From Baffinella frigidus (Eukaryota > Cryptophyceae > Cryptomonadales > Baffinellaceae), in assembly GCA_026770585.1 (NCBI GenBank), contig MU647397.1, positions 113,711-126,234 of the forward strand: a DNA stretch of 12,524 nt, in the 5' to 3' direction. The position numbers and the translations under genes were made by a program. Below the pieces are notes generated by a model. The model was given only the letters and a program-made list of their open reading frames with translations, searched no databases and was not told where the DNA came from. This document shows, one piece after another, positions 6,056 to 12,514 of the stretch. The stretch's first letter is position 1. Every line of letters starts with the position of its first letter.

Positions 6056-6850
6056 ATGTGCCTTCGCATGTCACCGAGTCTTTCCGACGCTGCCATCGTC
6101 GAGGAATCATGCGCCGCCTCGAACGCCTCGACGGTGTCCCAGGAGGACGTACCCACGTGGGTGGATGTCTCTGAGCGGAAACCTCCGACTGCGACCTTCG
6201 CCTTGCCCAAGCGCCTGTGGCAGCCGGATGCCGAGGCTCTGACGTGTTCGCTGACGGCGTGCGGGAAGGAGTTCCACAGCTTCGTCCGGCGGCACCACTG
6301 CCGCGTGTGCGGCCGTGTCGTCTGCGCCGACTGCTCAAAAGGACGGCGGCGCCTCCTCCCAGAGACCGGGTCCGGCACCGGGAAGGCCCTCGACGCGCGG
6401 GCGTGCGACGTCTGCAACCACGCCGCCGACCTGTACCCCATGCCGCGGACGATCTCCTCGCACCCTCCTCGCTCCGGGACAATGCGCGCGCCGACCCACG
6501 CGACGAGTGTTGTCACGTCAGAGTGGGGGCACGCTCTCCACCTTCCTGTGACAAGCCTGTCTGCACCGCTCGCGATCCCGAACGCCCGCCCCGACTGGCT
6601 CCCGCTCCCGGACGCCGCGAAGGAGCTGCCCTCCGACGGGCGCGCGCGCGCAGAGCGCGCAGAGCGCGCAGAGGACGGGGCGCAAGAGGACGCCACGGGC
6701 GTCCGGGAGGAGCAAGACCACGACCTGCAGGCGCTCCGCCACAAGTTTGCCAAGACGTTCCACTACGAGGGGTTGCTCCTGCACGAGCCTGCGGCGCTGG
6801 ACCTTCTCATGCGCCTCGCGTCGGACCAGCTGCGGTCACGGGATATGTGA
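6056..6850 (+). CDS. FYVE zinc-finger protein, 264 aa
   Basis: FYVE domains bind phosphatidylinositol 3-phosphate and recruit proteins to endosomal or other PI3P-bearing membranes. Numbering from ATG 6056, the domain spans about residues 55-121. It has the WxxD motif (WQPD, 55-58), the basic signature RRHHCRVCG (78-86) and the closing RACDVC (115-120). The zinc ligands are C64, C69, C82, C85, C90, C93, C117 and C120. The first pair is spaced CX4C rather than the usual CX2C. A proline-rich linker follows, then an Arg/Glu repeat (RARAERAERAE) encoded by a CGCGCAGAG tandem, and a helical tail rich in Leu and charge ending LASDQLRSRDM. No catalytic domain or membrane segment is seen, so it is probably a small adaptor. 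The start is the first in-frame ATG and has A at -3; the next ATG is at 6068. The reading is one uninterrupted exon. Other exons cannot be excluded. Confidence 0.85.
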   Translation: MCLRMSPSLSDAAIVEESCAASNASTVSQEDVPTWVDVSERKPPTATFALPKRLWQPDAEALTCSLTACGKEFHSFVRRHHCRVCGRVVCADCSKGRRRLLPETGSGTGKALDARACDVCNHAADLYPMPRTISSHPPRSGTMRAPTHATSVVTSEWGHALHLPVTSLSAPLAIPNARPDWLPLPDAAKELPSDGRARAERAERAEDGAQEDATGVREEQDHDLQALRHKFAKTFHYEGLLLHEPAALDLLMRLASDQLRSRDM

Positions 6851-6943
6851 GGGAGTGCGAGGATTTGGATTTTGTGTGTGGATGTGGTGGGTGGGTGTCT
6901 GTGTGAGAGAGTAAATGTGTGCGAGTATCTGTCTTCTGTCTGT

Positions 6944-6946
<3 letters not shown>

Positions 6947-6982
<36 letters not shown>

Positions 6983-6988
6983 CGCGCG
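6947..6988. repeat. (AG)16 microsatellite followed by (CG)5
   Basis: Uninterrupted AG from 6947 to 6978, then CG from 6979 to 6988. It lies about 100 bases downstream of the FYVE stop, in the presumed 3' flank. Confidence 0.97.
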
Positions 6989-7035
6989 ACTCCTGATGCG
7001 CGGCGCGGCGGACCAGATGCGGTCCAGAGAGGTGG

Positions 7036-7133
7036 CTATCAGAAAGCACAAATGCTTTCTCCTCAGTCCTTTCTACGGAAGGGCGTGTCGTGGGGCTATG
7101 TTGGGCGAAATTAAAACCTAAAGGACCTAAAGG
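7036..7133 (-). repeat. Dispersed repeat R2, long form, copy 2 (truncated)
   Basis: Matches 1063-1214 in the same orientation over TTTCTACGGAAGGGCGTG, GCTATGTTGGGCGAAATT and AAAACCTAAAGGACCT. The outer half with GAGCCTCTGCACTGGAGA is missing. MITE M4 follows after eight bases. Confidence 0.8.
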
Positions 7134-7141
7134 TGAGCCTG

Positions 7142-7257
7142 CAGGGGTACCTCGCTCATAAGAAACCGCCCCCCCCATAGGACCACCATAGGACCATGGC
7201 ATGGTCCTACTGTAGGGTCCAGGGGGGGGGGGGGTTCTTATGAGCGAGGTACCCCTG
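7142..7257. mobile_element. Hairpin MITE copy M4
   Basis: CAGGGGTACCTCGCTCATAA at the left and TTATGAGCGAGGTACCCCTG at the right are near-perfect reverse complements; total length 116 bp. The flanks are TG and TC instead of TA. GGTGAGC occurs just outside each end (7132-7138 and 7260-7266), which may be chance or an older duplication. Confidence 0.9.
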
Positions 7258-7262
7258 TCGGT

Positions 7263-7307
7263 GAGCAGAGATAAGGCAGTCACACGAGCAGAGATAAGGC
7301 AGTCACA
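7263..7307. repeat. 23-bp direct tandem duplication
   Basis: GAGCAGAGATAAGGCAGTCA plus CAC at 7263-7285, repeated at 7286-7307. TAAGGCAGTC also lies directly right of MITE M3 (from 2784). Confidence 0.85.
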
Positions 7308-7358
7308 TGGCTGCTGGAGATGTGCGGAGCGGGAGGAGAGTTCGAGGACGGTCCTCGC

Positions 7359-7421
7359 AGAGAGAGAGAGAGGGATAGGGAGAGAGCGAGAGGGATAGAG
7401 GGTGATAGAAAGAGAGAGGGT
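7359..7421. repeat. Imperfect GA-rich microsatellite
   Basis: AGAGAGAGAGAG stretches interrupted by GGATAG and GGTGATAG. Just downstream, 7452-7508 (AGTTCTAGTGTCCGCCTGTG ... AAAGAACCTAAAGGACCT) is an inverted relative of the R2 short repeat. Confidence 0.85.
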
Positions 7422-7643
7422 CTCACTGAAAACCAGCTAGGGATTTTCTTCAGAACAAGTTCTAGTGTCCGCCTGTGGTGGGAGTTAAAAGAACCTAAAG
7501 GACCTACATGTAACGGATCGCACCCGTCCCCCAGACGGCCAACCGTGGCTGTCAGGCGACCTAATGTTTTTTAGGACCCCCCCTAAGCCCCTACGGCCTA
7601 CCGAAGGCAATACCGTAGACTCAACTACCCGGTTTTCAGTCCG

Positions 7644-7727
7644 TTAGCCTAGGAAGTTCTCGTCAACGATGTCTTGCTTCTCTTTCATGATGCCCTTGGA
7701 CGTGTCCCAGATACTCTCGCTGCAGTC
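7644..7727 (-). pseudogene. Gene fragment B, C-terminal 27 codons
   Basis: The minus strand from 7727 reads DCSESIWDTSKGIM, then KEKQDIVDENFLG, then TAA at 7646-7644. The amino-acid mix and codon use look coding. It shares the pattern SES-WD-IM with fragment A at 7853-7949. Upstream on its own strand it runs directly into an R2 short repeat (7728-7798). A CTGCAG at that edge could act as a splice acceptor, so it might be an exon, but a duplicated and interrupted pseudogene fits as well. The family is not recognised. Confidence 0.45.
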
Positions 7728-7798
7728 CCAACATAGGCGGCCACCGGAACTTGTTCTGTAGAAAGGCTATGCTCCCTTTCGGATCACAACAAGCCCCC
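7728..7798. repeat. Dispersed repeat R2, short form, copy a
   Basis: Begins CCAACATAGGCGG and ends TTTCGGATCACAACAAGCCC. The same string, slightly altered, recurs at 7801-7850, 8818-8890 and 9853-9911. It is distantly alignable to the R2 long form (CAACATAG, TAGAAAGG, CTTTCGGATC shared). Confidence 0.8.
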
Positions 7799-7800
7799 CT

Positions 7801-7850
7801 GTATGGTTCTGCAGAAAAGCCATGCTTCCTTTCGGATCACATTCAGGCCC
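7801..7850. repeat. Dispersed repeat R2, short form, copy b (truncated)
   Basis: GGTTCTGCAGAAAAGCCATG, then CTTCCTTTCGGATCACATTC. It lacks the CCAACATAGG end. It follows copy a in tandem and separates gene fragments A and B. Confidence 0.75.
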
Positions 7851-7852
7851 CC

Positions 7853-7949
7853 TCATGATGTCATTAAACTTGTCCCAGGTGCTCTCACTGTAGTGCGAGT
7901 ACGTGAAGTGGTCCTCTATCTGGATTCCCACCAGGCCGCCCCCGTGCGG
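7853..7949 (-). pseudogene. Gene fragment A, adjoining telomere-like DNA
   Basis: Reading the minus strand from 7949, the frame gives PHGGGLVGIQIEDHFTYSHY, then SESTWDKFNDIM, before entering the R2 short repeat and reaching a stop at 7767-7769. The translation looks like genuine protein. Its last 12 residues parallel fragment B (SES-WD-IM). The upstream end on the minus strand is TTTAGGG-type repeat, so there is no natural start. It appears to be a gene cut at a telomere-like junction and then duplicated or interrupted by repeats. The family is not recognised. Confidence 0.5.
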
Positions 7950-8171
7950 GTTTAGGGTTCGGGGTTGGGGGTTTTGGGTTTGGGGGTTGGGGTTTAGGGT
8001 CTAGGGTTTAGGATTTGGGGTTTGGGGTTTAGGGTTTGGGATTTGGGGTTTGGGGTTTGGGGTTTAGGGTACAGGGTTTAGGGTTTGGGGTTTAGAGTTT
8101 AGGGTTTAGGGTTTAGGGTTTGGGTTTAGGGTTCAGGGTTCAGATTTCAGGGTTCAGGGTTTAGGGTTCAG
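7947..8171. repeat. Internal degenerate TTTAGGG/TTTGGGG tract
   Basis: G-rich on the plus strand, like 2851-3255. It is dominated by TTTGGGG and TTTAGGG with TTCAGGG toward the right edge. The left edge joins gene fragment A at GTGCGG|GTTTAGGG. A short further piece lies at about 8348-8374. Confidence 0.9.
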
Positions 8172-8196
8172 GAAGCGCATCTCACCTCGGATTGTA

Positions 8197-8313
8197 CAGG
8201 GGTACCTCGCTCATAAGAAAACGCCTTCCCCTAGGACCCTACTGTAGGCATATGCCTAGGGTCCTACGGTAGTCCTAGGGGGTGGGCGTTTTCTTATGAG
8301 CGAGGTGCCCCTG
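8197..8313. mobile_element. Hairpin MITE copy M5, full 117 bp with TA flanks
   Basis: CAGGGGTACCTCGCTCATAA at the left, TTATGAGCGAGGTGCCCCTG at the right, with TA at 8195-8196 and 8314-8315. The length is identical to M3 and M7. The centre contains CATATG within CCTAGG-rich arms. It lies 25 bases after a telomere-like tract. Confidence 0.92.
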
Positions 8314-8375
8314 TAGATGGTTTCTCGCGTGGGCTGGACGCGAACGGGTTCAGGTTTTATGGTTTAGGGTTTAGA

Positions 8376-8796
8376 CCTGCCTCGGGACAGCACGGGCCCT
8401 TCTTGGAGTTCCCCGCCGAGCCCACCTCGGGACTGGAGACCGGGCCCGCCTCGGGACTGGAGGCCGGGTCCCTCTCGGGTTTCAAGCAAAGGGTTCTAGG
8501 GGAGTCTCTCCAGAATTACCTCGAGAGGAAACGGCACCATCTGACGAGGAGGGTGCCGTGCCACTTTAAATTCTGAGAGCTCTGAGAGCACCCGAGATGT
8601 CTCCCACAGGGAACTGGAGCCTGTCATTCAGAAGTTAGGCCAACGGCTTCAATGCCATATGGGCGGAGAGTTTCTAAAGGGACACTCGGATCGTGTCCGG
8701 ACGAGGGCCCAGCGGCTGGAGACTCCACGCGCGCGCCTCGAGACTGAAAGATGGGCCCGCTTCAAGAGTCTAGGACGGACCCACCTCGTCCTTTAG
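8376..8796 (+). pseudogene. Coding-like repeat family X, copy 1, frameshifted
   Basis: One frame reads PTSGLETGPASGLEAG, then GESLQNYLERKRHHLTRRVP, to a TGA at 8574-8576. A second frame, open from 8545 to the TAG at 8794, continues NSESSESTRDVSHRELEPV and later DRVRTRAQRLETPRARLE. The minus-strand relative at 10569-10775 keeps the YLERKRHHLT and NSESS parts in a single frame and lacks one T of the run here (CACTTTAAATT versus CCCCTTAAATT). Copy 1 is therefore probably a frameshifted pseudogene. The product is charged and helix-prone after a Gly/Pro repeat. No family is recognised, and there is no clear start codon. Confidence 0.55.
8400..8475. repeat. 24-bp GC-rich minisatellite (GGGCCCGCCTCGGGACTGGAG)
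   Basis: Units of the form CCCGCCTCGGGACTGGAG plus GCCGGG repeat here and encode GPASGLEA in family X. Scattered single units occur at 8753-8790 and 8905-8945, and inverted units at 9464-9525, 9590-9655, 10695-10775 and 11917-11957. Confidence 0.8.
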
Positions 8797-8817
8797 GTCC
8801 TCTAGGTTCTTCGAGCT

Positions 8818-8890
8818 GCCAACATAGGCGGACACCGGAACTTGTTCTGTAGAAAGGCCATGCTTCCTTTCGGGTCACATCAAGCTCCCC
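8818..8890. repeat. Dispersed repeat R2, short form, copy c
   Basis: GCCAACATAGGCGGACACCG through TTTCGGGTCACATCAAGC. It is near identical to 7728-7798. CTTTAGGTCCTCTAGGTTCT lies just before it, the same lead-in seen in the R2 long copies. Confidence 0.8.
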
Positions 8891-8949
8891 TCGGAAGTCT
8901 AGAACGGGCCCGCCTCAGGACTGGAGGATGGGCCCGCCTCGGGCTTGAT

Positions 8950-9310
8950 CTGCAGGAGTGGAGCGCAGGAGGATGATCAACGTCTTTCTCTCTCAATCAA
9001 GGTCCCTGAGTCCTAGTACTACCAACACGGCCGCCATGTTTGCACCCCCACCAAGGCTGTGTCTGAGCAGGGGCGCCGAGAGAGGTCGTGTGCACTCTAC
9101 CTCCACGATGCTTTATTATCACCGACACGCCCGCCATGCCACACAGCGAGCTACGAAGCCATTTTCGGTGGACAATCCACCGACTTTATGTTAATTTATC
9201 CGCTGGAATCCCCGTGCGTCCCTACGTTACTAGCTACCGTAGGGCCTATTGATTATTCACTAAGGGGTTATTCAAAATCCTTTCGAAGTCCGCTGAGTGG
9301 CATGCACACG
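8950..9310. other. Unique stretch with no supported gene
   Basis: Open frames up to about 98 codons exist but look unlike protein, and one of them runs into the next MITE. Two loosely similar segments (near 9020-9040 and 9112-9140, sharing ACACG-CCGCCATG) may be diverged repeats. Nothing further is seen. Confidence 0.4.
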
Positions 9311-9315
9311 GCGTG

Positions 9316-9439
9316 CAGCGGTACCTCGCTCTTAAGAAACCGCCCTCCCCCCTAGGACCATTCTAAGACCCTAGGCATGGTCTTACATGCACTGTATGGT
9401 CCTGGGGGGGGGCGGTTTCTTATGAGCGAGGTACCCCTC
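9316..9439. mobile_element. Hairpin MITE copy M6, 124 bp
   Basis: Left end CAGCGGTACCTCGCTCTTAA, right end TTATGAGCGAGGTACCCCTC followed by TA (9440-9441). Left flank is TG. It is longer than the 117-bp form because of extra bases in the central loop (GTCTTACATGCACTGTATGG). Confidence 0.9.
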
Positions 9440-9463
9440 TACTCTGGGGGGACGGAGTCCCGA

Positions 9464-9655
9464 GGCGGGCCTAGGATAACATTTCCCGAGGCGGGCCTAG
9501 GAGCATCCATCCCGAGGCGGGCCCTTCCCAGCACTTCGTCCGCACACCCTCCCCGCCAGCAAGAAGCGCTCCACGCTTCCAGATCAAGCCCGAGGCGGAA
9601 CCATCCTCCAGTCAGGAGGCGGACCCGTCCAAGACTCCCGAAGCGGGCCCATCCT
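9464..9655. repeat. Inverted units of the GC-rich minisatellite
   Basis: CCCGAGGCGGGCC occurs three times between 9467 and 9525. Further degraded units (CCCGAGGCGGAACC, CCCGAAGCGGGCCC) continue to 9655. They are reverse complements of the 8400-8475 repeat. The sequence in between shows no gene. Confidence 0.75.
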
Positions 9656-9705
9656 TGAGGTCCTTTAGGTTCTTCGAACTCCTAGCATAGGCGGACACCG
9701 GAACT

Positions 9706-9768
9706 GTGAGCCTCGGTCAGACAGGTTGCGAGCCTCGGTCACGGACCAGGTCGCGAGCCTCTAGTTGA
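9706..9768. repeat. GAGCCTCGGTC-GACAGGT repeat cluster
   Basis: About three units of GAGCCTCGGTCAGACAGGT type. The same unit appears in inverse at about 10286-10316 and 10403-10436, and directly at 11731-11787. Confidence 0.75.
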
Positions 9769-9852
9769 GTGATGTGAACGGTCAATGAACTCAGGTTTGG
9801 TCTCAGCTCGTGTTGCCCCAGGGCCTTGTGAGACGCCTCCCCTCTAGCGGGG

Positions 9853-9911
9853 TCATAGGAACTGGTTCTGTAGAAAGGCCGTGCTTCCTTTCGGATCACA
9901 TCAAGCCCCCC
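9853..9911. repeat. Dispersed repeat R2, short form, copy d
   Basis: GGTTCTGTAGAAAGGCCGTG, then CTTCCTTTCGGATCACATCA. The CCAACATAGG end is absent. Confidence 0.75.
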
Positions 9912-9929
9912 TGTACAGAGGATCGCTGC

Positions 9930-10005
9930 CTCAGTCCCGAGGCGGGTCCGTGAAGCCTCCAGCCGCTGGGCCCTCGTCCGGATACGTTCCCAATGTGAGA
10001 CTGAG
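9930..10005 (-). pseudogene. Family X, copy 3, partial
   Basis: On the minus strand this reads HWERIRTRAQRLEASRTRLG, matching DRVRTRAQRLETPRARLE of copy 1 at 8690-8750. It sits in a longer open frame (10148-9717) that continues through an R2 short repeat, so the frame as a whole is not a credible single gene. Only the family X portion is kept. Confidence 0.5.
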
Positions 10006-10156
10006 ACCCCGCTTAGAGCCGCACGGCGCGCTTGGTCGCCACCGTCCCCGCCGATCTCCCCATCGCCAAAAGGCACTCCGGCCTGGTTTTCCTCCTCAGC
10101 CCCAGTGTGCCGCTTCGCGAGCGCTCCGCCCGCCGCTTTTTCTGCCATCCGTTGAT

Positions 10157-10183
10157 CGTTCCGGGGAACAGAGCCCCGGAACG
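10157..10183. repeat. Perfect 10-bp stem hairpin
   Basis: CGTTCCGGGG (10157-10166) and CCCCGGAACG (10174-10183) enclose AACAGAG. Stable GC-rich fold of unknown role. Confidence 0.8.
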
Positions 10184-10200
10184 ACCTTCGCTACCAGATG

Positions 10201-10436
10201 AGACCCCGCTTAGGAGGGGCGAGGCCGCGCCGGCCAAGGCCCGACACACAAGCGAGAGAGAACTTACCTTCATTAGTCAACCATTGAGGCTCATCACCTG
10301 TCCGACCGAGGCTCACAGAGACCCCGCTTGGGAGGAGAGAGTCCGCAGAGGCCAAGGCCCGACGCACAAGCGAGACCAAAGATACCGTTCATTAGTCAAC
10401 CCCCGAGGCTCGTCACCTGTCCGACCGAGGCTCACA
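10201..10436. repeat. 118-bp tandem duplication, two units
   Basis: Units 10201-10318 and 10319-10436 both start AGACCCCGCTT, share GGCCAAGGCCCGAC, CACAAGCGAGA and TTCATTAGTCAACC, and end TCACCTGTCCGACCGAGGCT plus CACA. The units differ by scattered substitutions. A fragment, GAGACCCCGCTTAGAG, lies just upstream near 10000. Confidence 0.9.
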
Positions 10437-10449
10437 TACTGTCCGCTTA

Positions 10450-10566
10450 CAGGGGTACCTCGCTCATAAGAAACGCCCACCCCCCTAGGATCACCATAGG
10501 GCCCTAGACATGGTCCTACTGTAGGGTCCTAGGGGGGGGCTGTTTCTTTTGAGCGAGGTACCCCTG
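10450..10566. mobile_element. Hairpin MITE copy M7, full 117 bp with TA flanks
   Basis: CAGGGGTACCTCGCTCATAA at the left, GAGCGAGGTACCCCTG at the right, with TA at 10448-10449 and 10567-10568. It is the third copy of exactly 117 bp. It sits between the 118-bp tandem repeat and family X copy 2. Confidence 0.92.
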
Positions 10567-10568
10567 TA

Positions 10569-10775
10569 CCTCGGGAGCTTTTGGAGCTCTCAGAATTTAA
10601 GGGGGACGGCACCCCGCTCGTCAGATGATGCCTTTTCCTCTCGAGATAACTCCGGAGAGACTCCCCTAGAGCCCTTTGCTTGAAACTCGAGAGGGGCCCG
10701 GCCTCCAGACCCGAGGTGGGCCCATCCTCCACTCCCGAGGTGGGCTTGGCGGGGAGCTCTGAGGCGGGCCTGTCT
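10569..10775 (-). pseudogene. Family X, copy 2
   Basis: The minus strand reads ELPAKPTSGVEDGPTSGLEA, then GESLRSYLERKRHHLTSGVP, then SPLNSESSKSSRG, without a break. It then enters MITE M7. The match to copy 1 is clear in both DNA and peptide, and this copy keeps the frame where copy 1 is shifted. The open frame extends upstream to 10936 through unrelated sequence including an R2-like piece. It is probably a truncated member. Confidence 0.55.
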
Positions 10776-11004
10776 ACTCGGTTCTGCCTGGCAGAAGCTC
10801 GTTCTACGGAACCGCCAGGTGTCCGGCTATGGTGGGATTGCATCAAGCCTAAAGGTCCTAATGGCGGTCCCGCGGCGGGGGAGAAGGTCACGGACTTGGT
10901 TGGGGTTGATCTGCAAAACAAGGCGTTTAGTTGCAAGTTGGGCCCAATTTCTAGAATTTGGTTTGCCCGGCCTTCTGAAGGACAGCGTGGTGGTATTAAT
11001 AGAG

Positions 11005-11139
11005 GTCTCTATCTCTCTCTGTCTGTCTGTCTATCTATCTGCCTCTGTCTCTCTCTGTCTCTCTCTGTCTCTCTCTGTCTCTCTCTCTGTCTCTCTCTCT
11101 CTGTCTCTATGTCTCTGTCTCTGTCTCTGTCTGTCTGTC
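11005..11139. repeat. Imperfect (CT/CTGT)n microsatellite, about 135 bp
   Basis: GTCTCT, CTGTCTGT and CTATCTAT units in patches, ending at the start of an R2 repeat. An open frame through it would encode a Ser/Leu/Cys tract and is rejected as a gene. Confidence 0.95.
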
Positions 11140-11297
11140 CTTTAGGTCCTTTAGGTTTTAATTTCTTCCAACATATGCCAACGACACGCCGTTCCGTAGA
11201 AGGGATCTGCAGAGAAAAAATTTTTACTTTCGGATCGCGTTTCGCTCTCCAGTGCAGAGGCTCGTGAGGAGGGGATACAGGGTGGTTCTCTTGGGGT
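11139..11297 (+). repeat. Dispersed repeat R2, long form, copy 3
   Basis: Starts CTTTAGGTCCTTTAGGTTTT and ends GGGGATACAGGGTGGTTCTC, the exact mirror of copy 1, whose end is GAGAGCCACCCTGTATCC. It is inverted relative to 1063-1214 and in the same direction as copy 4. Confidence 0.85.
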
Positions 11298-11508
11298 GCT
11301 TTGAGTTAGACCAAGAAGATACATTCTCGCCGCACACACCGAACCCAAGTCAGCCTTAATGAGGCTCATGGTATCCCATGATTGAGGTTCTTGAGCTTCA
11401 ATCACGAATACCCCACAAGGTGAGAGGGATTGTGTGGGGCGGTGAGGTGTAAACAGTTTAGACACCAAACATGAAAATGAACTTTAGGTCCTTGAGGTTT
11501 TGATTTTA
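11298..11508. other. Spacer between two R2 copies, nothing recognised
   Basis: Unique sequence of moderate composition. CTTTAGGTCCTTGAGGTTTTG near 11482 is an extra R2 start motif, hinting that copy 4 inserted into or beside an older copy. Confidence 0.4.
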
Positions 11509-11672
11509 GGGTCCTTTAGGTCCTTTAGGTTTTAATTTCTCCCAACATAGCCCAACGTCGCGCCCTTCCGTAGAAAGGACTGCAGAGAAAGAATTTTTGC
11601 TTTCGGATCGCGTTTAGCTCTCCAGTGCAGAGGCTCGTGAAGAGGAGATAAAGGGTGACTCTGTTGGGGTGT
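11509..11672 (+). repeat. Dispersed repeat R2, long form, copy 4
   Basis: GGTCCTTTAGGTCCTTTAGG, then CCCAACATAGCCCAACGTCG, then CTCCAGTGCAGAGGCTCGTG and GATAAAGGGTGACTCT. It is a close relative of 11139-11297. Confidence 0.85.
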
Positions 11673-11730
11673 TTGATTGCTTCCAAGTAGGAGCGCGCCC
11701 GCACACACACCGAGTGTCTGTCTGTCTGTG

Positions 11731-11787
11731 TGAGCCTCGATCGGACAGGTGACGAGCCTCGGTCGGACAGGTGACGAGCATCGGTGG
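11731..11787. repeat. GAGCCTCGGTCGGACAGGTGAC tandem, about 2.5 units
   Basis: Unit of 22 bases: GAGCCTCGATCGGACAGGTG and AC, then the same with GGTCGG, then a diverged partial unit. It is the reverse complement of the motif inside the 118-bp repeat. Confidence 0.85.
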
Positions 11788-11788
11788 T

Positions 11789-11791
<3 letters not shown>

Positions 11792-11828
<37 letters not shown>
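11792..11828. repeat. (CT)18 microsatellite
   Basis: Uninterrupted CT over 37 bases. Confidence 0.97.
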
Positions 11829-11830
<2 letters not shown>

Positions 11831-12240
11831 GGTTTCAGTGGCCTGGGGCGTACCCCCCCGTCTCGCGCAGAATCGACCGCACCAGGCGCACCTCCCCCAG
11901 CTCCCACCATTCTCTTCCCGAGGCGGGCCCGTGCATTCCCGAGGCGGGCCCTTCCATGGACGCAGCGCGCACCATGAAGGCTGGTGACCTCTTGAGAGAG
12001 GGAGAAACACGAGGCGCGTGGGCCCGAGGGTGCAGACAGAACGGTTTACTGAGAGACAGAAAGAGACCCGCTTTTAAAGGGGGTCGTTTGCGGTTGGAAT
12101 GCGGTTGGAGGATTACGGTTGACTATTGAGCCATTCTCTGAGTCGAGGCTCAGGACTATGAGGCGAGGCTCTGCTGGCGCTGGCGTCGCGCATGCCCCTC
12201 CACGTGGACGTCGTGCGCGGTGGGACGGGCGGGCGCCACG

Positions 12241-12514
12241 ACAAGTGGTTACTCGGTGCGGTCCCGCTCGGGGGAGTATGTCTCCGACCAGACAGCATGT
12301 GCGATTGACGCAAAGGGCGTGCTGCAGTACATGCCGACCGAGTCGATGCTTCCATTTATGACCATCACGAAGTCGATCATGATGAAGACGGGACCGGGAG
12401 GTGCCAATGACATACAGACGCGTATAGGCATGAACACAGATGACTGTGAGAACTGTGCGTTCCAGGGTAGGTCCGTGCTGGGGACTCTCTTGACCGGTTC
12501 GTCGTGCGTGCCAG
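12241..12514 (+). CDS. Probable exon of an unrecognised gene continuing beyond the window
   Basis: The frame from 12241 has no stop to the window end (open since 12042). It reads as normal protein, with SGEYVSDQTACAIDAKGVLQ, then YMPTESMLPFMTITKSIM, then TGPGGANDIQTRIG and TDDCENCAFQGRSV. It ends in CAG|GTGAGC at 12512-12520, a strong splice-donor consensus, so the exon probably stops at 12514. Upstream, the frame shifted by one base reads equally well (LALASRMPLHVDVVRGGTGG, from about 12174) until TGA at 12306. That suggests a one-base indel, an unusual intron or a decayed gene. The true start is not visible. DDCENC could be a functional motif, but no family is assigned. Confidence 0.5.

Noticed and set aside
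5857-6753. Long minus-strand frame (298 codons) opposite the FYVE gene
   Set aside because: It is antisense to an unmistakable FYVE domain; long shadow frames are expected in GC-rich coding DNA.
10680-11267. Plus-strand frame of 195 codons with a Ser/Leu/Cys tract
   Set aside because: It is assembled from an R2-like piece, the CT microsatellite and R2 copy 3; no independent coding evidence.
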